Shown here in pieces: positions 1-7,178 of a stretch of 64,000 nt of DNA. The stretch lies in assembly GCA_023382535.1 (NCBI GenBank), contig JAHDWA010000002.1, positions 124,001-188,000 on the forward strand. Direction: 5' to 3'. The notes beneath the pieces are model-generated. The model saw nothing but the letters and a program-made list of their open reading frames with translations, ran no database searches and was not told where the DNA came from. This DNA is from Anaerolineae bacterium (GTDB lineage: Bacteria > Chloroflexota > Anaerolineae > 4572-78 > J111). Made by a program: the position numbers and the translations under genes. Within the stretch, counting starts at the first letter, position 1; each line of letters opens with the position of its first letter.

Positions 1-94
1 AGACGGCTGCTAATTTTGCAAGATGATGTTGAGAGATCATTATTCATGACACTGGTTGTCAGATTTGGAGTGCGGGTTGTAAGATGCTGCCCGG

Positions 95-349
95 TTACTT
101 ACCGTTTTTGTTTTTCTGGAACAGGGGTTGTAACGCCGGCAGTAAGTTACCGTTAACTTGTGCCGCTAACGTTGCTGCATACAAGTTCTCTTGTTTTACG
201 GTTTCATACAACTCCTGGCGCAGGATCGTCACTTGGGCGGGAGCATTTATACCAATCTTGACCTGATCGCCGTCCACGGCCAGAATGGTGATGACAATTT
301 CTTCGCCAATCATGATACTTTGGTTGGTTTTACGTCCCAGGACCAGCAT
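95..349 (-). CDS. csrA: Carbon storage regulator CsrA
   Basis: Small RNA-binding translational regulator; in flagellated bacteria it typically represses flagellin translation and is sequestered by FliW. The protein (84 aa) opens MLVLGRK and continues into GEEIVITILAVDGDQVKIGI, the conserved beta-strand core of the family. It is longer than the usual 60-75 aa, with a C-terminal tail of unknown use. I chose the ATG at 349 rather than the GTG one codon upstream because AAAGGAG sits 8 nt before it and the first residues then match the family. The ATG overlaps the fliW stop by one base (TGATG), so the two are translationally coupled. It lies last in the visible fliW-csrA unit. Confidence 0.96.
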   Translation of the reverse strand: MLVLGRKTNQSIMIGEEIVITILAVDGDQVKIGINAPAQVTILRQELYETVKQENLYAATLAAQVNGNLLPALQPLFQKNKNGK

Positions 350-846
350 CACTCCGTCTCCTTTCCTGGGGCCGAATTTAACCCCTCGAACAAAGGCTCA
401 CTGGCGATAGGAAAGCGGGGATTGTAACCGGAGTTTGATAAGATCACCTGCCGGCCCAGCCCAGCCGGCCAATTGATGACAACAGGCCCCAGCAGATTAG
501 CGGTCACCTTGAACGGCTCCGCCTGGACCGATAGAATACAGTAGACACCGGCCTGCCCTCCGTCTAGGACAGGCACTTTGTATCCTGCCGGCAACTGGAG
601 GGCCTGCATATCGGCTTCAGACAGGGAGAGTTGGTAATCAGAGACAACCTGCCTGGGGTCCACAACAATAAGGGACATCGGCGCATCGTCCAGGGACTGC
701 AGAAGGCCAAGCGGTCCACTGTCAGGGTGAGTGACTAAAACAAAGTGTTTCCATTCGTTCAAGCCAATCAAACCGGCAGGGAACTCGATAGGTTTACTCT
801 CTTCAAAAAGTTCAGACATAGCAGTTGATTCAAGCGGTGTGGTCAT
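349..846 (-). CDS. fliW: Flagellar assembly factor FliW
   Basis: FliW binds flagellin and CsrA in a partner-switch: free flagellin titrates FliW, leaving CsrA to block flagellin translation. The protein (165 aa) has the family pattern IEFPAGLIGLNEWKHFVLV near residues 20-38, VVDPRQVVSDYQL near 80-93 and NLLGPVVINWPAGLGRQVIL near 117-136. The start at 846 is supported by GGGAG about 8 nt upstream; an in-frame ATG nine codons later is possible. Unusually it is not simply read through from flgL: it has its own conserved repeat-box promoter in the 97-bp gap after flgL. It precedes and overlaps csrA, the canonical pairing. Confidence 0.94.
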   Translation of the reverse strand: MTTPLESTAMSELFEESKPIEFPAGLIGLNEWKHFVLVTHPDSGPLGLLQSLDDAPMSLIVVDPRQVVSDYQLSLSEADMQALQLPAGYKVPVLDGGQAGVYCILSVQAEPFKVTANLLGPVVINWPAGLGRQVILSNSGYNPRFPIASEPLFEGLNSAPGKETE

Positions 847-880
847 TCAATAGGCTCCCAAAAATTTTTCTCTACCGCTC

Positions 881-946
881 ACTTTAGCACACAAACCCAT
901 CTTTTTGCATAAACTTTGGGTCAAGGTAAGGTAAAAGAAGGGTAAA
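881..946 (-). promoter_or_regulatory. Four-repeat flagellar operator and promoter of fliW-csrA
   Basis: Reading the minus strand there are four pentamers at exact 11-bp period: TTTAC (946-942), TTTAC (935-931), TTGAC (924-920), TTTAT (913-909). The last is followed by GC, then 18 nt, then GCTAAAGT with the extended -10 TGC-TAAAGT (886-881). It begins two bases after the flgL stop codon and leaves a leader of about 28 nt before fliW. The same architecture occurs five more times in the window. The binding protein is unknown. Confidence 0.75.
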
Positions 947-947
947 C

Positions 948-1850
948 TCACTTGAGAAAATCCAGTAGTGACATATTTAACGTGCGGGCATTGACTTGAA
1001 GCGCCGCTTGATAGGCAAACTGCTGTTGATTTAGTTGGCTGATAACCTCGGCCATATCGGCATCCTCAGCTTTGGATAACAGTTCTTGAAGCCCTATCTG
1101 AGCTGCCTCAACCCGGTCGGCGGTATTCTCCAGGCGGCGAAGCTTGGTCCCTACGGCAGCTTGTAAATCGGATAAACTACTCGCCTGGTTCTGGATGTCT
1201 GTCACTTTGCTGGCCACATCTCCGACTATAAAAGGGCTGGCCTTGAGGGCATCGCGCAACCTGATGAGGGTATCATAAATACCGGCAAAGGCCTGGTCGC
1301 CCAAAACGTTAACCCCCATATTAATTCCCGGTTCGATCTCACGCATAATTTGCCCGCTATCGCCCTCGTAAGCAACCGAAGTGATAAGGCCGGTGGTGGC
1401 ATCGCGGTTGGTGGTAAAGGCAGGCTGATCTACCTGGAACCCGGCAAAAATGTAATTGTCGCCATGGCGGGTGTTGCCCAGGGCCACCGCCTCTTCCAGA
1501 ATTCCCTCAACTTCGCTGGCCAGGGATTGGCGCTCATCCGGCCCCATCGCCTCGTTGGATCCCTGCAAAGCCAGGTTCTGGCTGCGCATTAATAGCATGT
1601 TCATGTCGCTCAGAGTCCGGTCGGTAGCATTTAGCCAATCGGAACTCATGCTGACATTGTGCAAAATAGCCTCGCCGTTTTGCAGCCGGGCGCGGAAGCC
1701 GAGAGATTGTTCGACGGCAAAGGGGTCATCTTCCGGGCGGCTGACCCGCTTGGTGGTTACAGCTTGCTTTTGAATATCGGCCAGCCGGCGCATGTTGGCC
1801 TGCATCCCCTCGACAGCAGTTTGATCAAGCATTTTGTGGGTAATTCGCAT
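948..1850 (-). CDS. flgL: Flagellar hook-associated protein 3 FlgL
   Basis: Second hook-filament junction protein, exported through the flagellar type III system and placed between FlgK and flagellin. The 300-aa sequence starts MRITHKMLD and has the flagellin-like N-terminal coil with SRPEDDPFAVEQSLGFRARL (residues 37-56) and LNATDRTLSDMNMLLMRSQ. The C-terminus DMAEVISQLNQQQFAYQAAL ends in MSLLDFLK, as in FlgL. A GAGGAG site precedes the ATG. It follows flgK by 20 nt in the order flgM-flgN-flgK-flgL and is presumably read from the sigma-28 promoter upstream of flgM. Confidence 0.95.
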   Translation of the reverse strand: MRITHKMLDQTAVEGMQANMRRLADIQKQAVTTKRVSRPEDDPFAVEQSLGFRARLQNGEAILHNVSMSSDWLNATDRTLSDMNMLLMRSQNLALQGSNEAMGPDERQSLASEVEGILEEAVALGNTRHGDNYIFAGFQVDQPAFTTNRDATTGLITSVAYEGDSGQIMREIEPGINMGVNVLGDQAFAGIYDTLIRLRDALKASPFIVGDVASKVTDIQNQASSLSDLQAAVGTKLRRLENTADRVEAAQIGLQELLSKAEDADMAEVISQLNQQQFAYQAALQVNARTLNMSLLDFLK

Positions 1851-1870
1851 AATTGAGTCTCCTCAAGAAT

Positions 1871-4042
1871 TTAGCGACCGACAACGCCCATGCCATTGAT
1901 GACTTTGTCCAGCATTTCATCAACCGTGGTCATGACCCGGGCCGCCGCCTGGTAGGTCCGTTGATAGGCTGTCAGGGCAACCATCTCTTCATCCAATGAC
2001 ACCCCGGCAATCTCCTCCTGCCGGGTCTGTAGATGCTGGGTCAACAGGCCGTGGTTGTCCGTCATGGTTCCAGCCTGCTGCGCTTCCTGGCCCAATTTGG
2101 CGATGGTGATCTGGTAGAAGTTGCCAATCGTGGCCGTACCGCCGTTGAGCAGCATGGCGCTTTGAAGCTGGCTAATCTTTAAGGCCACAGAGCCATCGCC
2201 GGGACTGCTGGCTGAGGCAGCCGTGGCGATCCGGCTGTAATCGGTAGTGATATAACTGCTGAGAGCAATATCTCGCGCGCCGGTACCGCTAAAAAAGTTA
2301 TTAAAGCTGACCCTGGCCGCTCCGGAGCTGTAAGTTCCTACCTGCGTCCCGCGGGCCGTGTAAGCCACACTGGCTGCCGGGATGGGAGGCGGTGTGGCCG
2401 AACCGCCGCGCACCGCATCAACATACGGCCCGCCGCTAAACTGGATGGTTAAGCCTCGGCCTGTATCAAAACTATTGCTTGCCGGAATGGTCTGCCAGGC
2501 GGTGGTCAGAGAGCCATTGCCGGCTGCGCTGTCAAGAATTTGGGCCGGATTACCCGCCGCGTCTACCAGGCGGAATTCGGAGATACCACTGTTGGTACGA
2601 ATTTCCAGGTAATAGGTACTGCTTGATAATTCAGCCGTTCCCGGGGCTACCCCGCTGATGGTAAAGTTGCTGACATCAGAGTTGGTATTAATGCTGCCCA
2701 GACTATGATCGGCCACAGGAGCGAAACTTACAGCCAACCCCCGCCCGGTGTCAAAAGTTGTTCCATCCACCAGGCCGAAAGGCTGCCAGTTGCTGGTGCT
2801 GGCCGCTCCCCCGGTGCTGGCATCGTCAACAGCGACAGCCTGACCGGCGGCGTCAACCAGGCGAAATTCAAGGGTATTGTTGTTATCGCGCATTTCGACA
2901 TAGTAAGTTCCATCAGGCAAACCGGCCTGCCCCGCCCAGGGCGCAACCGCAGAGAAACTATTAACCGTACCCGGGACAGTGGTCGCACTGGTCGCTCCAC
3001 CGCCAACTGTGCCATTTAAGCCATAACCGGTCTGGTGGAGGCCGTTGACCGCCCCAATCAGCGCGCTGGCTGTCTGATCGAGCTGAGCCATTTTGCCGGG
3101 CAAAATGAGATCGCGGGCAATGAGCGTTCCACCCAGTTTGCCGCCCAATCGCTCGGCTGCCAGCGCCGAAAGGCTGCCTTCCAGGGTGATGCCATTGACC
3201 TGCACGGCCGCCCCTGTATCGGCCCAGATTATTCGCTTGAGCATCTGCCCGCCGCCGGCCTGGGTATTGTTGGGGTCGGCCTGAGCTTCCAGCTCTGAAA
3301 CTGCCTTATCGCTGATGAGCCACTTGCCGCCCAGGTTGACTGTCACCGAGCCGGACTCGCTTTCAAAGGTGTCAACATCAATAATGCTGGCCAGTTCGGT
3401 CAGCAGCTTGTTCCGTTCGTCGCGTAAATCATTAGGTTGTTGGCCCAAACCCTGCACCTGCCGAATGGTTCCATTGAGGTCAGCAATCTGGTGGGCCAGG
3501 TCATTAATTTGCTGCACCTGCAGCCCTACCTGATCATCTAACTCGCCTTGCAGATTGTTAAGCTGACGATATGTCTCGCGCATGGTGGCGCTCAGGCTGG
3601 CGGTGCTTCCGGCCACTTGGGCGCGGGTGGAGACGCTGTCAGGCGAAGTTGCCAGATTGCTCCAGGCGCTCCAGAATTCGCCGAGGTAATGGTTGATGCC
3701 AACTTCTGAAGGTTCGTTGAAGGCCACTTCAATCTGTTGGAGAGTATCCCGGCGGACTTCCCAACCCTTTTGCATTAACGTTTCCTGGCGGATCTGGCTG
3801 TCGAGGAAGTCGGAACGATAACGCTGAAGCTTCTCGACAATAACGCCGGTACCGACCTGTCCCAGTTGTTGGCGGTTGTTGGCCGGTACGGAATAGGGGT
3901 CGCCGGCCGTGAGCAGCGCTTTCTGGCGCGAGTAGCCTGCTGTCTCCACATTGGAGACATTGTGACCGGTCACTTCAATAGCGCGCTGCATGGACCGGAG
4001 CGCGCCGAGCGGTATATTGAGACTACCAAAGGTCGAGGTCAT
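1871..4042 (-). CDS. flgK: Flagellar hook-associated protein 1 FlgK
   Basis: First hook-filament junction protein. The N-terminus (ALRSMQRAIEVTGHNVSNVETAGYSR, residues about 14-39) and C-terminus (LDEEMVALTAYQRTYQAAARV) carry the rod-hook family signatures that form the inner D0/D1 core. At 723 aa it exceeds the roughly 500-550 aa of well-studied FlgK. The excess is a surface insertion at about residues 345-595 holding two tandem related modules, each with a YY-E-R...EFRLVDAAG strand and an FDTGRGL strand (about 374-455 and 471-545). GGGAGG sits 6 nt before the ATG. Confidence 0.96.
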   Translation of the reverse strand: MTSTFGSLNIPLGALRSMQRAIEVTGHNVSNVETAGYSRQKALLTAGDPYSVPANNRQQLGQVGTGVIVEKLQRYRSDFLDSQIRQETLMQKGWEVRRDTLQQIEVAFNEPSEVGINHYLGEFWSAWSNLATSPDSVSTRAQVAGSTASLSATMRETYRQLNNLQGELDDQVGLQVQQINDLAHQIADLNGTIRQVQGLGQQPNDLRDERNKLLTELASIIDVDTFESESGSVTVNLGGKWLISDKAVSELEAQADPNNTQAGGGQMLKRIIWADTGAAVQVNGITLEGSLSALAAERLGGKLGGTLIARDLILPGKMAQLDQTASALIGAVNGLHQTGYGLNGTVGGGATSATTVPGTVNSFSAVAPWAGQAGLPDGTYYVEMRDNNNTLEFRLVDAAGQAVAVDDASTGGAASTSNWQPFGLVDGTTFDTGRGLAVSFAPVADHSLGSINTNSDVSNFTISGVAPGTAELSSSTYYLEIRTNSGISEFRLVDAAGNPAQILDSAAGNGSLTTAWQTIPASNSFDTGRGLTIQFSGGPYVDAVRGGSATPPPIPAASVAYTARGTQVGTYSSGAARVSFNNFFSGTGARDIALSSYITTDYSRIATAASASSPGDGSVALKISQLQSAMLLNGGTATIGNFYQITIAKLGQEAQQAGTMTDNHGLLTQHLQTRQEEIAGVSLDEEMVALTAYQRTYQAAARVMTTVDEMLDKVINGMGVVGR

Positions 4043-4058
4043 AATCGGCCTCCCATCA

Positions 4059-4571
4059 CTAAATTTGCCAGTTCAAAACATTGCCGGCGGTAGGCAGCCG
4101 GGGGGTCTGGCTTGAACCGCCGCCTGAATAGGCGCCGTCGGAGGCAAGCGTGGCCAGCACAAAATTAAGGGTGGCATTAACCCGCACCAGTTCCGTTTGC
4201 ATGAGGAGCTGATTGCCCTGATTGAGCAAGCGCAATTGCTCAGCCAGACCGACAAACTCCTGGCGCAACAATGACAATTTCTGGCCGATAACCTGGTCAC
4301 AATGAGCCAGCAGGTCTGATAAGGAAGCGGCGGGTAGCTGCAGCCGATCCGCCAGGCTGCTCAAAATTCGACTGCGGGCCTGTTCCCATTGAGCCAGGCG
4401 GTTCAACAGGCTCTCTTTGCCCTGAATCGCTGCCATCAGATCGGCCAGGTTGCCGTTTTGCAAAGCGGCTCGTTCGGATTGGGTAAGGGAGACAAGCCGG
4501 CGAAAATCTTCAACCTCGTTGACCAGGGTCTGGAGTAGTGCCTCAAGGAGAGAAGAGTTTTGAGAGGACAT
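4059..4571 (-). CDS. flgN: Flagellar export chaperone FlgN
   Basis: Predicted cytoplasmic chaperone of FlgK and FlgL. The 170-aa protein is mostly helical with heptad character (LLEALLQTLVNEVEDFRRLV at residues 8-27, then LTQSERAALQNGNLADLMA), the usual FlgN form. FlgN sequences are weakly conserved, so identity rests on size, the N-terminal helix pattern and position directly between flgM and flgK. The C-terminal 30 residues (Gly/Ser/Pro-rich) look disordered. AAGGGTGA lies just before the start. Confidence 0.85.
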   Translation of the reverse strand: MSSQNSSLLEALLQTLVNEVEDFRRLVSLTQSERAALQNGNLADLMAAIQGKESLLNRLAQWEQARSRILSSLADRLQLPAASLSDLLAHCDQVIGQKLSLLRQEFVGLAEQLRLLNQGNQLLMQTELVRVNATLNFVLATLASDGAYSGGGSSQTPRLPTAGNVLNWQI

Positions 4572-4580
4572 AAGTCACCC

Positions 4581-4862
4581 TTAGCTCAACAGGGGTAATA
4601 ATTTTTCGGCCAGGCTGGTCGCATTGACCTGATAGGTTCCGGCTTCCAATTGAGCGCGAATGGCCCTGACGACATCAACACGAACATCAGGTGTTTCTTT
4701 GACTGCCTGGGTCACACGCTGCAAGGCCAGCGCGTCGCCTGACAAGCTGACCTGGGCCGTATCCCCATGCGCTTTGATCTGGGCTGCTTCCAGTTTGCCC
4801 TCAACGCGATGTGCTCCGTTGGTGTAACGGGTCGGTTGGGTGGGTTGAACTTTATTGATCAT
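4581..4862 (-). CDS. flgM: Anti-sigma-28 factor FlgM
   Basis: FlgM holds FliA (sigma-28) inactive until it is exported through the finished hook. The 93-aa protein has a disordered polar N-terminus and the FlgM C-terminal pattern: VSLSGDALALQRV (about 38-50), DVRVDVVRAIRAQLEAGTYQV (about 60-80), then SLAEKLLPLLS. It is the first gene of flgM-flgN-flgK-flgL and has a consensus sigma-28 promoter about 80 bp upstream. This gives the usual feedback loop in which FliA drives its own inhibitor. The target fliA lies 3.3 kb away in the neighbouring operon. Confidence 0.93.
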   Translation of the reverse strand: MINKVQPTQPTRYTNGAHRVEGKLEAAQIKAHGDTAQVSLSGDALALQRVTQAVKETPDVRVDVVRAIRAQLEAGTYQVNATSLAEKLLPLLS

Positions 4863-4941
4863 CTATTGTCTGCGCCTTTCGATAGCCAAAGACAAAGAGG
4901 CGGGCCGCTCTGGCGCGTCGCCTGTATCTTTGTCTATCAAG

Positions 4942-4968
4942 TTATCGGCAGAAGTGGGGAAAACTTTA
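4942..4968 (-). promoter_or_regulatory. Sigma-28 (FliA) promoter of flgM-flgN-flgK-flgL
   Basis: On the minus strand this reads TAAAGTTT, 11 nt (TCCCCACTTCT), GCCGATAA. Both boxes and the spacing are identical to the classical enterobacterial FliA consensus. It lies in the gap between flgG and flgM, about 80 nt upstream of the flgM ATG, so flgM through flgL should be late genes. Confidence 0.9.
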
Positions 4969-4993
4969 GCCCAATTGCTTAAAACTCTAGCAA

Positions 4994-5779
4994 TCAGGAG
5001 CGCATCTGGTTGACCAGACCCAGCATCTCGTTAGACGTTTCCATGGCCCGGACCATGAGGGTGTAGGCCCGCTGGGCGCTGATGAGGTCAACCATCTGCT
5101 GGCTGAGATCCACATTAGAACCTTCGAGGGCGTGACTGATAATTTTACCCAGGCCGTTCTGGCCGGGTTGGCCGGCCTGGGCCGGGCCGGACACGTCGGT
5201 GGGTTGGTACAGATTATCGCCAATTTTGTTGAGGCCGGCAAAGTTGGCAAAGCGGGCCAGATTGATGGTGGCAATGGCTTGAGGTTCAGTTTGGCTTTTC
5301 CGGCGAACCATAATCTCACCGTTGGAATTAACCATCGCCTCTTCCATATCGGGCGGAAGGGTGATAACGGGTAAAAGCAAAAATCCATCCGCGGTCGTCA
5401 GGCGGCCTTCACCGTCAAGGCGAAAAGAGCCGTCACGCGTGTAAGCAACGGACCCATCCGGCTGCTGAATCGGGAAAAAGCCATCCCCTTCAATGGCCAT
5501 GTCCCAGGGCTGGTCGCTGGTTTGGATTTCACCCTGAGAAAAAATGCGCTGTGTCGCTGCCAGGAGGGTTCCATCGGCCTGGCCGGCCGGGCGATTGCTG
5601 CCGGCGGGTGGTGCTTGCAGTTGAGCGTTGAGCAGTTCGTGAAACTCGGCTCGATTATATTTGTAGCCGGTAGTATTAAGGTTGGCAATGTTATTGGCAA
5701 CGGTATCAATGCCAATCTGCTGTGAGAGCAGTCCGGAACGGGCAATGTGAAGCAAAGAGGTTAGTGAAATTGAAGGCAT
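4994..5779 (-). CDS. flgG: Flagellar distal rod protein FlgG
   Basis: Rod protein of the FlgEFG family, 261 aa as usual for FlgG. N-terminus: SGLLSQQIGIDTVANNIANLNTTGYK (residues about 15-40), the rod signature. Middle: DMAIEGDGFFPIQQPDGSVAYTRDGSF. C-terminus: LEGSNVDLSQQMVDLISAQRAY. The start ATG overlaps the stop of the preceding rod gene by one base (TAATG). It is last in the long fliR-to-flgG operon. With no flgH or flgI in the window, this rod would cross only the cytoplasmic membrane and wall, as in FlhP of Bacillus. Confidence 0.9.
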   Translation of the reverse strand: MPSISLTSLLHIARSGLLSQQIGIDTVANNIANLNTTGYKYNRAEFHELLNAQLQAPPAGSNRPAGQADGTLLAATQRIFSQGEIQTSDQPWDMAIEGDGFFPIQQPDGSVAYTRDGSFRLDGEGRLTTADGFLLLPVITLPPDMEEAMVNSNGEIMVRRKSQTEPQAIATINLARFANFAGLNKIGDNLYQPTDVSGPAQAGQPGQNGLGKIISHALEGSNVDLSQQMVDLISAQRAYTLMVRAMETSNEMLGLVNQMRS

Positions 5780-6528
5780 TAGACTCTCCCCAGATCGGCG
5801 ACGGCCTGACCATTGATTTGATCTTGAAACTGTACCAGGCGCTGGCTGGCCTGATAAGCGCGCAAGACGCTCATCATTTCGGTAACCACCTGAGAGGCAT
5901 CAACATTCGACTCTTCCAGATAACCCTGGTGAACTTGCATCTCGTTTGCTGCCATTAATTGCGGTTCCGGTCCGCGCGGGGTGAAAGTGGTTTCCCCGTC
6001 TTTGAGAATATTGGCCGGGTCGTCAAAGCGGGCTAAACTTAACTGGTCAACAAAGGCATCATTGACAAAAAGCTGGCCGTTAGGTGTGGCGGTTAACTGG
6101 CCTTCCGGCAGGGTGATCGGGCCGTTAGCGCCGAGCACCGGATAACCCTCGGCGGTGATGAACCGGCCATCCACATCCCGGTGGAAACGGCCATCGCGGG
6201 TGTAGCGCACGCCATTGGGTGTCTGCAGGCGAAAGAAGCCGTCGCCGGAAATGGCAAAGTCAAAAGGATGGTCGGTCAATTTTAGAGGGCCATCATTGAA
6301 GTTAGTGGTCAGCGCTGCCAGGGAAACGCCCGTGCCGGCCCGGCCAATTTCCGGGCCAGGTTCAGCTCCGTTGATCCGCGTTAGCAGTAAGGCCGGAAAA
6401 TCAGTTACAGTCGCCCGGTCGGCTTTGTAGCCCACCGTGCGCAGATTGGCCAGGTTGTGGACAATGGTTTCGTGGCGGAACAGGTCGCTGAGCATACCAG
6501 CCGCCGAAGTGTACAGGCCGCGAATCAT
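5779..6528 (-). CDS. flgF: Flagellar proximal rod protein FlgF
   Basis: Second FlgEFG-family rod protein, 249 aa. It starts MIRGLYTSAAGMLSDLFRH, then HNLANLRTVGYKADR in place of the usual NNIANVNTTGYK. It has DFAISGDGFFRLQTPNGVRYTRDG in the centre and LEESNVDASQVVTEMMSVLRAYQ at the end. FlgF is favoured over a second FlgG by length and by gene order flgF-flgG; FlhO of Bacillus is the closest Gram-positive equivalent. AGGAGA lies 8 nt upstream, and the ATG overlaps the previous stop (ATGA). Confidence 0.87.
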   Translation of the reverse strand: MIRGLYTSAAGMLSDLFRHETIVHNLANLRTVGYKADRATVTDFPALLLTRINGAEPGPEIGRAGTGVSLAALTTNFNDGPLKLTDHPFDFAISGDGFFRLQTPNGVRYTRDGRFHRDVDGRFITAEGYPVLGANGPITLPEGQLTATPNGQLFVNDAFVDQLSLARFDDPANILKDGETTFTPRGPEPQLMAANEMQVHQGYLEESNVDASQVVTEMMSVLRAYQASQRLVQFQDQINGQAVADLGRV

Positions 6529-7148
6529 GAGTTATTTCTCCTGGAATAAAACAGTCCGGTTAGGATGAAAATCATGCCCAGGCTCACCGCACCCAAAACC
6601 AGGGGCCAATACAGGATTTTTAAATTACCGGTCACCGGCAGCGCCGCCGGCGCGCCTGGGGTCGGCGTCACTCCCGGCGCGAGGGTGGGCGTAGGCGTTC
6701 CGGTGACCTGGATTACCTCGGCATTAGGAAAGACGCCGGCAAGGGTCCGGCGAGCATCGGCCTCGAGGCTGGGGTCGGGATCAGGTTCGACGCTGATAAA
6801 AAAGTAGCGATAATCTGCTTCGGGCAGTTGCTCAAATTCGACGTGGTAGGCGACCTGTCCACTGGCGTCCGCATTGAATTTGCCCAGGCTGATCATGTCG
6901 CTTGTTTCAGTTCTGGCCAGCCAGGCTTCGTAAAGCTGCCCGCTTAACTGCGGCAGACCCTGGGCCTGGATGTCTACCCATGCTTCCCCAAAGCTGACCA
7001 GGGCCACGCCGGTTGCCTGAGCTGAGCCATAGTTGGAGAATTCGGGCAGATAGTTTAGAAATATTTTGACGGGCGCCCCATTAGCGGCCGCGGGAATGGC
7101 CGAAAATAAGATGATGAGAGGGCAAATTAACCACTTTAAAGATTTCAC
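6525..7148 (-). CDS. Secreted RskA-like protein with LPVTG wall-sorting signal
   Basis: The 207-aa protein starts at GTG with a signal peptide (hydrophobic residues about 5-20, AAANG cleavage region). The exported core resembles the extracellular domain of anti-sigma-K (RskA) proteins: GQLYEAWLART, LGKFNADASGQV, YFFISVEPDPDPS. It ends in a Pro/Thr linker, LPVTG at 170-174, a membrane segment and the basic tail RRNNS, the layout of a sortase substrate. It sits between the SwrB-like gene and flgF and overlaps flgF (ATGA). Role is unknown; a wall- or membrane-anchored protein made with the rod is inferred. No sortase gene is visible here. Confidence 0.75.
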   Translation of the reverse strand: MKSLKWLICPLIILFSAIPAAANGAPVKIFLNYLPEFSNYGSAQATGVALVSFGEAWVDIQAQGLPQLSGQLYEAWLARTETSDMISLGKFNADASGQVAYHVEFEQLPEADYRYFFISVEPDPDPSLEADARRTLAGVFPNAEVIQVTGTPTPTLAPGVTPTPGAPAALPVTGNLKILYWPLVLGAVSLGMIFILTGLFYSRRNNS

Positions 7149-7178
7149 CGTTACTTATTCTCCTCTTGCAGCAGGGCG

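Noticed and set aside
1..94. Start of the window beyond csrA
   Set aside because: No gene, promoter box or hairpin that I can support is visible in these 94 bases.
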